A stretch of 64,000 nucleotides of DNA from Enterococcus alishanensis (GCF_019218635.1 NZ_JAHUZB010000002.1:1-64000), one strand, 5' to 3'; numbered from the stretch's first letter, positions 38,196-47,842 are shown. Numbers and translations are program-made. The notes: generated by a model from the letters alone, not told the origin.

Positions 38196-38432
38196 ATGTT
38201 ATTACGATTAATTGTTGGAGCAATCATCGGTGCAATTGGTGGTGCAATTGCTGGTAGAGAAAATAAAGCTGGTTGTGTTTTTAATATTATTGCTGGCTTA
38301 GCTGGCTCTTATATTGGTGAAATGATTTTTGGCCATTGGGGTCCGCATATAGCTGGGATGGCTTTAGTTCCTTCCATTTTAGGAGCAGTAATTATTGTGG
38401 CAGTTGTATCATTTATAACGAGTCGTTACTGA
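38196..38432 (+). CDS. GlsB/YeaQ/YmgE-family small membrane protein
   Basis: The 78-residue protein is of the transglycosylase-associated (YeaQ/YmgE) family: three hydrophobic segments, GAIIGAIGGAIAGRE at the first loop and GLAGSYIGEMIFG in the middle. In enterococci the GlsB member is tied to envelope stress. It lies 17 bases after psiE behind TTGGAGG and before a terminator. Confidence 0.85.
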   Translation: MLLRLIVGAIIGAIGGAIAGRENKAGCVFNIIAGLAGSYIGEMIFGHWGPHIAGMALVPSILGAVIIVAVVSFITSRY

Positions 38433-38457
38433 TAACAAATAAGTTATCAGTTTTTTT
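38428..38457 (+). terminator. Terminator after the YeaQ-family gene
   Basis: ACTGATAAC pairs with GTTATCAGT, followed by seven T. Confidence 0.92.
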
Positions 38458-38487
38458 GTGAACTCTTAAGATTGTTTCCAATAACTT

Positions 38488-38496
38488 TGGTATAAT
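38488..38496 (+). promoter_or_regulatory. Extended -10 promoter of the M24 peptidase
   Basis: TGGTATAAT fits an extended -10. The predicted transcript start, near 38503, leaves a leader of only about 12 bases before the ATG at 38515, just enough for the SD GGGTGAT. Confidence 0.5.
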
Positions 38497-38514
38497 GGTG
38501 AATGGGTGATGAAG

Positions 38515-39579
38515 ATGATTAAAAGAACAGAAAAGCTAAGAGAATTAATGAAAAAAGAAGTCGTTGATAGTTATTTAGTAACCAGTCCAGCAAATCTTAG
38601 ATATTTAACTAACTTTACTGGGACAGCTGGGATGGCATTAATTACTTTGGAAGAAGCTTATTTTATTACTGATTTTCGTTACATGGAACAAGCGGCTGAG
38701 CAAGTGGCAGATTTCACTATTTTACAGCATAGTGGAAATATTGTTGAGACAATTATAGACATTATTGAAAAAAATCAATTGCAAGTCCTAGCTTTTGAAG
38801 ATACCCAAATGACCTTTGCTGATTACACCGTTTTTGAAGAAAGTTTAGCGATTGAATTATCTCCAGCTAGCGGTCTGATTGAAAGTTTGAGAGAAATTAA
38901 AGATGATGACGAAGTAGCTATTATAAAAAAAGCGTGCACGATTGCTGATGCAGCGTATGAATATATTTTAAAAACAATTCGACCTGGTATGACGGAGATT
39001 GAAGTTGCTAATCAAATAGATTTTTATATGCGGTCTTTAGGTGCAACAGGTGTTTCTTTTGATACAATCGTGGCTAGTGGCATTCGTTCTGCATTACCTC
39101 ATGGTGTAGCGAGTGAAAAAGTTATTACGCCGGGAGATATGATTACTTTAGATTTTGGTTGTGTTTATCAAGGCTATGTTTCTGATATTACTCGCACTTT
39201 TGCAATTGATGATCCTGGTGAAGAACTAAGGAAAATTTATCAAATTGTACTTGATGCTCAGTTGGCGGTTTTAGATGCTGCACAGGCTGGTGTAAGTGGT
39301 GCACAATTAGATGGTGTAGCACGAGATATCATTACAACTGCTGGTTATGGTGAAAATTTTGGACATTCGACCGGTCACGGTATTGGACTAGAAATTCATG
39401 AAGGACCACTCTTATCTCGCCGAAATGACCAACTAGTAAAAGTGGGAAATGTTGTAACTAATGAACCAGGCATTTATATTCCAAATCTTGGTGGCGTTCG
39501 GATTGAAGATGACTTATTAATTCTGGCAGAAGGCAATCAAATTTTAACTGAGAGTTCAAAAGAGTTAATCATTCTCTAG
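38515..39579 (+). CDS. M24 metallopeptidase (Xaa-Pro aminopeptidase/dipeptidase)
   Basis: The enzyme removes N-terminal residues next to proline. The 354-residue product has a creatinase-like N-domain (about 1-125) and the pita-bread domain with five metal ligands: Asp in TLDFGC, Asp in VSDITRTF, His in GHSTGHGIG, Glu in NEPGIYI and Glu in VRIEDDL. GTG 38506, ATG 38509 and ATG 38515 are all in frame; the SD-like GGGTGAT favours the last. It stands directly before efp, a conserved Firmicute order. Confidence 0.9.
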   Translation: MIKRTEKLRELMKKEVVDSYLVTSPANLRYLTNFTGTAGMALITLEEAYFITDFRYMEQAAEQVADFTILQHSGNIVETIIDIIEKNQLQVLAFEDTQMTFADYTVFEESLAIELSPASGLIESLREIKDDDEVAIIKKACTIADAAYEYILKTIRPGMTEIEVANQIDFYMRSLGATGVSFDTIVASGIRSALPHGVASEKVITPGDMITLDFGCVYQGYVSDITRTFAIDDPGEELRKIYQIVLDAQLAVLDAAQAGVSGAQLDGVARDIITTAGYGENFGHSTGHGIGLEIHEGPLLSRRNDQLVKVGNVVTNEPGIYIPNLGGVRIEDDLLILAEGNQILTESSKELIIL

Positions 39580-39645
39580 TAGTAGCAAGAAAATAAAAGA
39601 AATGATAAACTAGGAAGATAGCAACACAGGGAGGAAACACGAAGA

Positions 39646-40203
39646 ATGATTTCAGTAAATGATTTTAAAACAGGCTTAACAATTGAATTTGATGGAGATA
39701 TATGGCGTGTCGTTGATTTTCAACACGTGAAACCTGGTAAAGGTGCGGCTTTTGTTCGTTCAAAATTAAAGAATTTACGCACTGGTGGGGTACAAGAAAA
39801 AACCTTTCGTGCCGGGGAAAAAGTTGCGAAAGCACAAATCGATAATCGTAAGATGCAATATCTTTATGACGATGGGACCAACCATGTGTTTATGGACGTA
39901 AATAGTTACGATCAAATTGAAATTCCTCATCAACAAATTGAAGCAGAAATGCAGTATGTTTTGGAAAACACTGAAGTCAATGTGATTATGTATGGTTCAG
40001 AAATTTTAGGTGTGGATTTACCAAACACCGTGATATTAACAGTTGCAGAAACAGAACCGAACATTAAAGGGGATACCTCATCAGGCGGTGGAAAACCAGC
40101 TGTTTTAGAAACTGGACTAACTGTAAACGTCCCATTTTTTATTAACCAAGGAGACAAATTAGTGATTAATACCACTGATGGCAGTTACGTCTCACGAGCT
40201 TAA
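39646..40203 (+). CDS. efp: Translation elongation factor P
   Basis: EF-P binds ribosomes stalled at consecutive prolines. The 185-residue, three-domain protein has the tip loop KPGKGAAF with the lysine that is modified in many species, and ends in the EF-P signature ([16 protein letters not shown] region and DGSYVSRA). ATG follows GGGAGG. It is paired with the prolyl peptidase upstream. Confidence 0.97.
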   Translation: MISVNDFKTGLTIEFDGDIWRVVDFQHVKPGKGAAFVRSKLKNLRTGGVQEKTFRAGEKVAKAQIDNRKMQYLYDDGTNHVFMDVNSYDQIEIPHQQIEAEMQYVLENTEVNVIMYGSEILGVDLPNTVILTVAETEPNIKGDTSSGGGKPAVLETGLTVNVPFFINQGDKLVINTTDGSYVSRA

Positions 40204-40233
40204 AAATTTTGACAGATTATAGGAGCGATAAAT

Positions 40234-40659
40234 ATGGCAGAAGAAGAAAAATTAATTTTAGGTCAACCACAAGAACTTGGTGAAATTATTATTGCCCCAG
40301 AAGTGATTGAAGTAATCATAGGGATTGCTGCTGCAAAAGTTGAGGGTGTTTATGCAATGCGGGGCACTTTAGCTAGCAATGTGAATCAATTATTAGGTAA
40401 AAACACTCACGGTAAAGGCGTTTATTTAACTAATGATGAAGATGGCTTAAAAGTTGATTTATATACTTATTTAGAATATGGGACTTCTGTTCCTAAAGTT
40501 GCAATGGCTATGCAAGAACGAGTGAAACAACAAGTTTTATTCATGACTGATGTAGCTTTACAAGAAGTCAATATCCATGTTGTTGGCGTAGTTGCTGAAA
40601 AAATGGAGCAACCGACGTTACAAGAATTATTTAATGATGAAGAGGAAGAAAATGAGTAA
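40234..40659 (+). CDS. Asp23/Gls24-family protein (YqhY type)
   Basis: The 141-residue protein has the Asp23 domain (residues about 15-120: GEIIIAPEVIEVIIGIAAAKVEGVYAMRG region) and an acidic tail. YqhY-type members sit between efp and nusB in Bacillus, Listeria and enterococci and have been linked to control of acetyl-CoA carboxylase. Its end overlaps the nusB start by eight bases. Confidence 0.88.
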   Translation: MAEEEKLILGQPQELGEIIIAPEVIEVIIGIAAAKVEGVYAMRGTLASNVNQLLGKNTHGKGVYLTNDEDGLKVDLYTYLEYGTSVPKVAMAMQERVKQQVLFMTDVALQEVNIHVVGVVAEKMEQPTLQELFNDEEEENE

Positions 40660-41095
40660 AGAACTATCTCGCCACGAGATTCGGGAAAAAGCATTACAAG
40701 CTTTATTTCCTTTAGATTTTAATCAAGAACTAACTAAAAAAGATGCGATTAACCATGCTTTGAGTTTGGATCAAATGGATTTTGTTGCTGAGGATGAAGA
40801 AGATTTTATCCCAGTATATTTAGATGAATTAGTGGGTGGTGTTGTGGCCCATCAAACTGAAATTGATGAAATCATCAAAAAGCATTTACGTACCAACTGG
40901 TCAATCAATCGAATTGCCAAGATGGATTTAATTATTTTACGGTTGGCGATCTATGAGATGCTTTATAATGAGGCGGTTCCTAATAAAGTCGTACTAAATG
41001 AAGCGATTGAACTAGCAAAAACTTTCAGTGATGAGACTTCACGAAAATTTGTGAATGGTACATTATCAAAAATTATGAACGAGCTAGACAAATAA
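40652..41095 (+). CDS. nusB: Transcription antitermination factor NusB
   Basis: NusB acts with NusE in rRNA antitermination. The 147-residue helical protein begins SRHEIREKALQALF and ends with the conserved NEAIELAKTFSDETSRKFVNG region (residues about 112-132). The ATG at 40652 lies inside the end of the Asp23 gene behind GAGGAAG, so translation is coupled. Confidence 0.95.
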   Translation: MSKELSRHEIREKALQALFPLDFNQELTKKDAINHALSLDQMDFVAEDEEDFIPVYLDELVGGVVAHQTEIDEIIKKHLRTNWSINRIAKMDLIILRLAIYEMLYNEAVPNKVVLNEAIELAKTFSDETSRKFVNGTLSKIMNELDK

Positions 41096-41103
41096 GCAAT
41101 TAC

Positions 41104-41146
41104 TGGAGCTGAGATGAGTCTTTTTTAAGAATTTATCTGAGCTCCA
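41104..41146. repeat. Inverted repeat between nusB and folD
   Basis: TGGAGCTGAGAT and ATCTGAGCTCCA form a 12 bp stem with one mismatch around a 19-base loop. No T run follows; the folD extended -10 begins four bases later. It may be a weak terminator or an operator. Confidence 0.5.
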
Positions 41147-41147
41147 T

Positions 41148-41156
41148 TGCTATAAT
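41148..41156 (+). promoter_or_regulatory. Extended -10 promoter of folD
   Basis: TGCTATAAT lies 18 bases before the start codon of folD; the context TTGCTATAATTA equals that of the psiE promoter. Confidence 0.6.
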
Positions 41157-41173
41157 TATGAGGAAGTGAAGGT

Positions 41174-42028
41174 ATGTCAGTGTTAATTAACGGGAAAGAA
41201 TTAGCAGATAAATTACAAGAACAAACAAAAAGAGAAGTACGTGAGCTGGAAAAACAAAAAATACGTCCAGGATTGGTTGTTTTAATTGTAGGGGACAATC
41301 CAGCAAGTCAAATTTACGTAAAAAATAAATCATTGGCAGCCGAACGAATTGGGATTTATTCAAAAGAGCAGCATTATTCAGCTGACATTACTGAAGATGA
41401 ATTAATTAAAGAAATTCAAATTTTCAACCAAAACGATGATTTTCATGGGATTTTAGTTCAATTACCATTACCTGAGCATATTAATGCAGATCGAGTGTTA
41501 TTAGAAATTAATCCGATTAAAGATGTTGATGGTTTTCACCCAATGAATTTAGGTCGATTATTGGCTGGGGTACCCCATACAATTCCTTGTACGCCTTATG
41601 GCATAATGAAGATGTTTGAAGCCTATAATATTGATTTAACGGGTAAACGTGCGGTTATTTTAGGACGTAGTAATATTGTTGGTAAACCAATGGGTATTTT
41701 GATGTTAGCAAAAGATGCCACAGTCACTTATGCCCACTCTAAAACAGAAAATTTGATTGAAGTTTGCCGGGAGGCAGATATTTTAGTTGTAGCCATTGGG
41801 CAGGGACATTTTGTGACTAAGGAATTTATTAAACCGGGTGCGGTTGTAATTGATGTAGGCATGAATCGAAATGAGTCTGGGAAATTGATTGGTGATGTAA
41901 AATTTGACGAAGTGGAACCTTTGACAAGTTATATTACTCCTGTTCCACGAGGGGTTGGTCCAATGACAATAACTATGCTGATGCAGCAAACAGTTGAAGC
42001 TTGTCGTCGTCAGAAATTTGGTGAGTAA
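41174..42028 (+). CDS. folD: Methylenetetrahydrofolate dehydrogenase/cyclohydrolase
   Basis: FolD interconverts methylene- and formyl-tetrahydrofolate for purine and formyl-Met synthesis. The 284-residue enzyme has the catalytic lysine region QIYVKNKSLA, ILVQLPLPEHI, KDVDGFHPMNLG, and the NADP motif GRSNIVGKPMG; PVPRGVGPMT is the C-terminal signature. The start of xseA follows the stop with no gap. Confidence 0.97.
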   Translation: MSVLINGKELADKLQEQTKREVRELEKQKIRPGLVVLIVGDNPASQIYVKNKSLAAERIGIYSKEQHYSADITEDELIKEIQIFNQNDDFHGILVQLPLPEHINADRVLLEINPIKDVDGFHPMNLGRLLAGVPHTIPCTPYGIMKMFEAYNIDLTGKRAVILGRSNIVGKPMGILMLAKDATVTYAHSKTENLIEVCREADILVVAIGQGHFVTKEFIKPGAVVIDVGMNRNESGKLIGDVKFDEVEPLTSYITPVPRGVGPMTITMLMQQTVEACRRQKFGE

Positions 42029-43363
42029 ATGGCACAAGAATATCTAACAGTAACTGCTTTAACAAAATATATTAAACGTAAATTTGATGCTGATCCTTAT
42101 TTAGAACGGGTTTATTTAACTGGGGAAATTTCCAATTTTAGAAATCGTCCCAACAGCCATCAATATTTCAGTTTGAAAGATGATCGGGCTAAGATCTCAG
42201 CTATGATGTTTAAAGGCGCTTTTCAAAAATTGAAATTTGCCCCTAAAGAAGGAATGAAGGTTTTAGTCGTTGGACGGATTGCTTTATATGAAGCAAGTGG
42301 GGATTATCAAATCTATGTTGAACACATGGAACCAGATGGTGTGGGTGCACTATATCAAGCATTAGCAGAACTGCGAGAAAAATTAAGCAAGGAAGGCTTA
42401 TTTAATTTGCCCAAAAAAACCTTGCCGCGTTTTCCTAAAAAAATTGCAGTTCTGACAAGTCCTAGTGGGGCAGTGATCCGGGATATTATTACGACTGTCA
42501 AACGACGTTATCCGATAGTACAGTTAATTTTGCTGCCAACTGTTGTACAAGGTGATCGAGCAGCTGCCGATATTGTTAAAAATATTCAGCGGGCTGAGCA
42601 GCTTGACGTAGATACCATGATTATTGGACGTGGTGGCGGCTCGATTGAGGATTTGTGGCCATTTAATGAAGAAATAGTTGCTCGAACAATTGCAGCAAGC
42701 CCTATTCCGATTATTTCGTCAGTTGGTCATGAAACTGATACAACTATTGCCGACTTAGTAGCAGATGTTCGTGCGGCTACACCAACAGCAGCTGCTGAAT
42801 TAGCAGTGCCTGTTTTAAATGAAGAGGTCTTAAAAATCAAAGATAAGCAAACTCGTTTGGAACAAGCTTTTTTAAATCAGTTAGCACGCAAGAAAGAACG
42901 TTATGATCGGTTGATGGATTCTTATATATTCCGGCAGCCAAATCGCTTATATGAAAATCAAAGCATTCAGTTAGATCGGTTAAATCAAAGCTTAAAACAG
43001 AATATGCGTAATCTTTTAAATACTTCAGAAAAGGCCTGGTTGGAGCTACATAATCAATTAGAGAAAAATACGCCTATTAATCGCGTCAATCAAAATCAGC
43101 AAAACTTGCGCTTTTTGCAACAACGTTTAAATCAATCATTTAGCCAACTGATGAATCAAAAAGAACAAGCGCTGAAAAATGCAATGGTTGCATTAGATTT
43201 ACTCAGTCCTTTAAAAACAATGAGTCGTGGATTTACTTATACAACTAAGGAAAATCAATTCATTAAATCTGTCAGTCAATTAACACTTCAAGACCAAATA
43301 AAGATTCATTTTAGCGATGGAGAAGTGTTAGCAGAAATCAAGGAAGTCAAGGAGGAAAAATAG
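42029..43363 (+). CDS. xseA: Exodeoxyribonuclease VII large subunit
   Basis: ExoVII degrades single-stranded DNA. The 444-residue subunit has an N-terminal OB fold (about 1-100, with YLTGEISNF and YFSLKD), the catalytic domain with [26 protein letters not shown] and [16 protein letters not shown], and a coiled-coil C-terminus. Its stop overlaps the xseB GTG by one base. Confidence 0.96.
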   Translation: MAQEYLTVTALTKYIKRKFDADPYLERVYLTGEISNFRNRPNSHQYFSLKDDRAKISAMMFKGAFQKLKFAPKEGMKVLVVGRIALYEASGDYQIYVEHMEPDGVGALYQALAELREKLSKEGLFNLPKKTLPRFPKKIAVLTSPSGAVIRDIITTVKRRYPIVQLILLPTVVQGDRAAADIVKNIQRAEQLDVDTMIIGRGGGSIEDLWPFNEEIVARTIAASPIPIISSVGHETDTTIADLVADVRAATPTAAAELAVPVLNEEVLKIKDKQTRLEQAFLNQLARKKERYDRLMDSYIFRQPNRLYENQSIQLDRLNQSLKQNMRNLLNTSEKAWLELHNQLEKNTPINRVNQNQQNLRFLQQRLNQSFSQLMNQKEQALKNAMVALDLLSPLKTMSRGFTYTTKENQFIKSVSQLTLQDQIKIHFSDGEVLAEIKEVKEEK

Positions 43364-43599
43364 TGGCGAAAGCAGCAGATAAAGAAGTCAGCTTTGAAGC
43401 ATCATTAGCAGAACTAGAAACAATTGTAACAAAATTAGAGTCAGGTGACGTACCTTTAGAAGAGGCTCTAACAGTTTTTCAAAGAGGGATGGTTTTAAGT
43501 AAGCAGTGCCAAGATACTTTAACAAAAGCGGAAGAAACACTGACTAAAATGATGACCGAAAATGATCAACTGGTACCTTTTGAAGGTGAGGAACAATAA
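43363..43599 (+). CDS. xseB: Exodeoxyribonuclease VII small subunit
   Basis: The 78-residue helical-hairpin protein ([26 protein letters not shown] region) wraps the ExoVII large subunit. GTG start at 43363 shares its G with the xseA stop codon; SD AAGGAGGA lies in xseA. Confidence 0.95.
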   Translation: MAKAADKEVSFEASLAELETIVTKLESGDVPLEEALTVFQRGMVLSKQCQDTLTKAEETLTKMMTENDQLVPFEGEEQ

Positions 43600-44487
43600 A
43601 TGCTGATTGATTTTTCAGAAAAAAATCTTCCGCAAGTGGAAAAAGAGATGCTTGAATATATCGAAAAGAATACATTAAGCAATTCACTAAAAGAAAGTAT
43701 GAGCTATTCTGTGACAGCAGGAGGAAAAAGACTGCGTCCACTAATTGTTTTAGCAGTAGCTGATGCTTTCCAGCAAAAATTAACCACTCCTTTTTATCAA
43801 GTTGCGGCGAGTTTGGAAATGGTTCACACATATTCATTGATTCATGATGATCTGCCGGCGATGGATAATGATGATTTGCGTCGCGGTAAGCCGACCAATC
43901 ATAAAATTTATGGAGAAGCATTGGCAATTTTAGCCGGCGATGGTTTACTAACTCTAGCTTTCCAATTGTTAAGTGAAGTCAATTTAGCATCAACGGAAAA
44001 ATTATTATTGCTACAATTATTAACTAAGGCTAGTGGTACAAGCGGTATGGTATCTGGACAAGTGGGTGATACTGAAGCTGAAGGTAAAGTTGTTTCATTA
44101 GCAGAATTGCAACAAATTCATAGTGAAAAAACCGGAGCTCTTTTAACCTATGCCTTTATGGCTGGTGGCATTTTAGCACAGCAAACTCCAGAAGTGTTAG
44201 ATATTTTACAAAGACTAGGAGAACATATTGGTTTAGCCTTTCAAATTCGAGATGATTTGTTAGATGTGATTGGAACGACTGAAGATTTAGGCAAGAATGT
44301 TCATCAAGATCAGAAACTGGCGAAAAGTACATATCCAAATCTTTTAGGCTTAAATGGTGCAAAAGAGGCTTTGAAAAATGAACTAAAAACCGCTGAAAAA
44401 GTCATTCAAACATTAGCTAGTGAACCGAATTTTAATGGATCTGTTTTAAATGAAATTGTTGCTTTGTTGAAACTGGAGGAAGTCTAA
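43600..44487 (+). CDS. ispA: Farnesyl diphosphate synthase
   Basis: IspA condenses isopentenyl and allylic diphosphates to farnesyl diphosphate for undecaprenol and quinones; its substrates derive from the mevalonate route begun by MvaE and MvaS. The 295-residue enzyme has GGKRLRP, the first aspartate-rich motif DDLPAMDNDD and the second DDLLD. It starts immediately after the xseB stop. Confidence 0.94.
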   Translation: MLIDFSEKNLPQVEKEMLEYIEKNTLSNSLKESMSYSVTAGGKRLRPLIVLAVADAFQQKLTTPFYQVAASLEMVHTYSLIHDDLPAMDNDDLRRGKPTNHKIYGEALAILAGDGLLTLAFQLLSEVNLASTEKLLLLQLLTKASGTSGMVSGQVGDTEAEGKVVSLAELQQIHSEKTGALLTYAFMAGGILAQQTPEVLDILQRLGEHIGLAFQIRDDLLDVIGTTEDLGKNVHQDQKLAKSTYPNLLGLNGAKEALKNELKTAEKVIQTLASEPNFNGSVLNEIVALLKLEEV

Positions 44488-45300
44488 ATGAAAAAAGAAC
44501 GAGTCGATGTTTTGGCTTTTAATCAAGGACTTTTTGAAACCCGCGAAAAAGCGAAACGAGGAGTAATGGCCGGTTTAGTTTACAATCAAAACAATGAACG
44601 CTTGGATAAAGCTGGAGAAAAAATTCCAGTGGATACTCTGCTACAACTTAAGGGGCAAAAGCTACCTTATGTTTCACGGGGTGGTTTAAAGCTAGAAAAA
44701 GCTTTAAAAGTTTTTGATCTTTCGATTGCTGCAAAAATCGTTTTGGATATTGGCGCTTCAACTGGTGGATTTACTGATGTTGCCTTGCAAAATGGGGCAA
44801 GAATGAGTTATGCACTAGATGTAGGTTATAATCAGTTGGCTTGGAAAATTCGCCAAGATGAACGAGTTGAAGTGATGGAACGAGTCAATTTTCGTTATTC
44901 AAAACCAGCTGACTTTACCAAGGGACAACCAGATTTTGCAACGATTGATGTCTCATTTATTTCGTTAAAATTAATTTTACCGCCTCTTCATGAAATTATA
45001 AAAAAAGGCGGAGACGTCGTCGCATTAATTAAGCCACAGTTTGAAGCTGGAAGAGACGCAGTCGGTAAAAAAGGGATCATTAAAGATCCGAAAATTCATC
45101 TACAAGTCGTTGAAGAAATTACCAATTTTGCATTAAATGCAGGTTATGATTTAACTGGCTTAACATATTCACCGATTACTGGTGGAGAAGGCAATATCGA
45201 ATTTTTAGCGCATTTAGTTGCAAGTGAGACAACTGGTGAGATTGCAGCAGGAATTGACTTAACTGCAGTAGTAAATGATGCGCACCAACAATTGGATTAG
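44488..45300 (+). CDS. tlyA: TlyA-family rRNA methyltransferase
   Basis: The 270-residue protein has an N-terminal S4 RNA-binding domain (about 1-60) and a FtsJ-type Rossmann methyltransferase domain (LDIGASTGGFTDVALQNGA region, ALDVGYNQLAW, TIDVSFISL, KPQFEAG). TlyA methylates 16S and 23S rRNA 2'-hydroxyls in other bacteria. No gap to ispA. The conserved order is xseB-ispA-tlyA-argR-recN. Confidence 0.92.
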   Translation: MKKERVDVLAFNQGLFETREKAKRGVMAGLVYNQNNERLDKAGEKIPVDTLLQLKGQKLPYVSRGGLKLEKALKVFDLSIAAKIVLDIGASTGGFTDVALQNGARMSYALDVGYNQLAWKIRQDERVEVMERVNFRYSKPADFTKGQPDFATIDVSFISLKLILPPLHEIIKKGGDVVALIKPQFEAGRDAVGKKGIIKDPKIHLQVVEEITNFALNAGYDLTGLTYSPITGGEGNIEFLAHLVASETTGEIAAGIDLTAVVNDAHQQLD

Positions 45301-45310
45301 AGGTGAAAAA

Positions 45311-45769
45311 ATGCGAAAAAAAGACCGCCATCAAATGATTACACAATTATTAAATGATCACGACATCAAAAAACAAGAAGACTTTGTAGCTTTGTTAAAT
45401 CAAAAAGGTGTTGAGGTGACGCAAGCAACTATTTCACGTGATATTAAAGAAATGAAATTAGTAAAAGTTCCTGCGCAAAATGGTGGATACCGTTATAGTA
45501 TGCCACGAAAAGCCGATGAAAATATTAACGAAAAATTGTCAGACTTATTAAAAGAGGCGATTATTCAGGTTGATCAAATGGAAAAATTTGTTCATTTAAA
45601 AACCTACCCGGGAAACGCTTCAGCAGTAGCTAATTTATTGGAACGTCAATTCAGTAATGAGTTATTTGCTATTTTAGACGATGACGATAGTGTTTTGATG
45701 ATTATGCGTACCGAGGCGTATGCCAATAAAATTCAGCAGGATATCACTATTCGCATTCAAAGAAATTAG
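45311..45769 (+). CDS. argR: Arginine repressor ArgR/AhrC
   Basis: The 152-residue regulator has the N-terminal winged helix (VTQATISRDIKEMKLVKVP) and the C-terminal hexamerisation and arginine-binding domain with GNASAVANLLER and the DDDD-type region (LDDDDSVLMI). ATG at 45311 follows AGAGGTG. The tlyA-argR-recN order is common in Firmicutes, so this is the AhrC-like copy; other ArgR copies may exist elsewhere. Confidence 0.93.
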   Translation: MRKKDRHQMITQLLNDHDIKKQEDFVALLNQKGVEVTQATISRDIKEMKLVKVPAQNGGYRYSMPRKADENINEKLSDLLKEAIIQVDQMEKFVHLKTYPGNASAVANLLERQFSNELFAILDDDDSVLMIMRTEAYANKIQQDITIRIQRN

Positions 45770-45777
45770 GTGAAAAA

Positions 45778-47448
45778 ATGTTACAAGAATTAACAATTGA
45801 AAATTTTGCCATCATTTCTAAACTTCACTTACCATTTTCAAAAGGAATGACCGCTTTAACTGGAGAAACAGGAGCAGGGAAATCCATTATTATTGATGCT
45901 GTAAGTTTATTGGCTGGTGCACGTTCTTCAATTGAGTTTATTCGTCAAGGTGCTGAGAAATGCTTATTGGAAGGACTATTTGATGTTCCTGAACAGCCAG
46001 AGTTTTTAAGTGTAGTTGATGAGTTGGGAATTGAAGTTTCTGATAATCAGTTGATCATTCAGCGTGATCTGAATATCTCTGGAAAAAGTGTTTGTCGGGT
46101 AAATGGTCGAATTGTTACTTTAGCTAATTTACGTCGGATTGGCCACTTTTTAGTGGATATCCAAGGGCAAAATGATCATCAAGAATTGATGAATCCAGAA
46201 GCCCATCTGAAATTGCTAGATGGTTTTGGTTTGGAAAAATTTCAAAGTAAAAAAAGAACCTATGAAGAAAAATATCAAGCGTATAAAACTTTGGCCAACC
46301 AAGTTAATAAATACAAAAAAAATGAGCAATCCTTTGCTCAGAGAATTGACATGTTAACCTTTCAACAAGAAGAAATTGGGCAAGCAGAATTAACGGTCGG
46401 AGAAGAAGAACGATTAGTTGAAGAGCGAGATAAATTGATGAACTACCAAAAAATTGTTGATAGTTTAAAAAATGGTTATCAAACATTATCAAATGAAGAT
46501 TTTTCTGCAATTGATGCTGTTGGTGCAGCTAGTTCTGAAATTTTGAGTATTGCAAATTTGGATAGGGAATTCCAAACAATATCGGATAATATGCATTCGG
46601 CTTTATATTTATTGCAAGAAGCAGCTAGTGAAATTGGTCGGCAATTAGATAGTTTAGAATTGGATGAAGAACGTTTGGAGTTAGTCAATGAGCGTTTGGA
46701 ATTAATTCATCAATTAAAACGTAAATACGGAGAATCGATTGAAGATGTTTTAACTTATTACCAAAAAATTAGTCAAGAATTATTGGATTCAGATTTTTCA
46801 GGTAGTAAGTTAGAAGATTTAGAAAAAGAATTGGCTAAACAAGAACTGGCTTTATTAAAACAAGCAGAAGAGCTTAGTCAATTAAGAAAAAAAATGGCTG
46901 AACAATTGGAAACGGAGATTCAACAGGAATTACAGCAATTGTATATGGAAAATGCTCGATTTAGTGTAGTTTTCTCAACCATCGATTTTCAACAAACTGG
47001 TATTGATGCCGTTGAGTTTTACATTACAACTAATTTAGGAGAACCACTAAAGCCTTTAGTAAAAGTTGCATCTGGTGGGGAAATTTCTCGAATTATGTTA
47101 GCTTTAAAAACGATCTTCTCAAAAACGCAAGGCTTAACTAGTATTGTATTTGATGAAGTTGATACCGGCGTTTCTGGACGAGTAGGACAAGCTATCGCCG
47201 ATAAAATTTATCAAATTGGAGAAAATTCGCAAGTACTCTGTATTACTCATCTACCACAAGTGGCTGCACGTGCGGATCAACAATTATTTATTGTAAAAGA
47301 AGTTTCTGATGGTCGGACCATTACAAAAGTCGGAGAATTAACAGAGTCTGAAAGAATAGATGAGATTGCTCGAATGTTAGCTGGAACGGAGATTACTGAG
47401 TTAGCTTTAGAACATGCGAGAGAATTGTTACAATTAGCAAAAAAATAA
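45778..47448 (+). CDS. recN: DNA repair protein RecN
   Basis: RecN is an SMC-like ATPase in double-strand break repair. The 556-residue protein has Walker A GETGAGKS (residues about 29-36), a central coiled coil (about 155-370), the ABC signature VASGGEISRIMLA and Walker B SIVFDEVDTG, followed by the ITHLPQVAA switch. ATG follows TAGGTGA. It ends in a terminator. Confidence 0.96.
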   Translation: MLQELTIENFAIISKLHLPFSKGMTALTGETGAGKSIIIDAVSLLAGARSSIEFIRQGAEKCLLEGLFDVPEQPEFLSVVDELGIEVSDNQLIIQRDLNISGKSVCRVNGRIVTLANLRRIGHFLVDIQGQNDHQELMNPEAHLKLLDGFGLEKFQSKKRTYEEKYQAYKTLANQVNKYKKNEQSFAQRIDMLTFQQEEIGQAELTVGEEERLVEERDKLMNYQKIVDSLKNGYQTLSNEDFSAIDAVGAASSEILSIANLDREFQTISDNMHSALYLLQEAASEIGRQLDSLELDEERLELVNERLELIHQLKRKYGESIEDVLTYYQKISQELLDSDFSGSKLEDLEKELAKQELALLKQAEELSQLRKKMAEQLETEIQQELQQLYMENARFSVVFSTIDFQQTGIDAVEFYITTNLGEPLKPLVKVASGGEISRIMLALKTIFSKTQGLTSIVFDEVDTGVSGRVGQAIADKIYQIGENSQVLCITHLPQVAARADQQLFIVKEVSDGRTITKVGELTESERIDEIARMLAGTEITELALEHARELLQLAKK

Positions 47449-47449
47449 A

Positions 47450-47490
47450 AAATGGACTGAAAGTCTCTGGAGATTTTCAGTCCATTTTTT
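47450..47490. terminator. Bidirectional terminator after recN
   Basis: ATGGACTGAAA pairs with TTTCAGTCCAT, with seven T on the plus strand and an A-rich stretch on the other side. It also ends the small minus-strand gene. Confidence 0.9.
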
Positions 47491-47621
47491 TAATTCATTA
47501 CACTAATTAAACTTCCTAAAACAAGTGAGCCGATCGTGAAGATCAACATCGTCCACACGACAATCTTTGTCACTTTAGAAAATGTACTGGTGGGTTTCTT
47601 TGCGTTCACCGTTGTCACCAT
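47490..47621 (-). CDS. Small membrane protein (DUF4044-like)
   Basis: A 43-residue frame begins MVTTVNAKKPTSTFSK and continues into one membrane segment (about residues 20-40, rich in I, L, V, G, S). Basic N-terminus and size match the DUF4044 family found in Lactobacillales. AAGG stands next to the first ATG, so the GTG one codon later or the fifth codon could be the real start. Function unknown. It is too small to be found by length filters and is flanked by recN and the DUF3397 gene. Confidence 0.7.
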   Translation of the reverse strand: MVTTVNAKKPTSTFSKVTKIVVWTMLIFTIGSLVLGSLISVMN

Positions 47622-47842
47622 CCTTATAGTATCTCAACAACATCATACTTGATTATTTTTCAAGATGCAATCGCTCATTTTTGAATAAAACGAATAATAA
47701 GAAAATTTTATCCTTTTCAAAGCAAAAAAGGTTTGTTAAATGTTCTTTAAACTAGTATATTTTTATAGAGATGAAACAAATTTGTAATAATTTTAAAGTA
47801 TAGTGTCAAAGGATGATACTTTTTATAGAAAGGATGTCGTTT

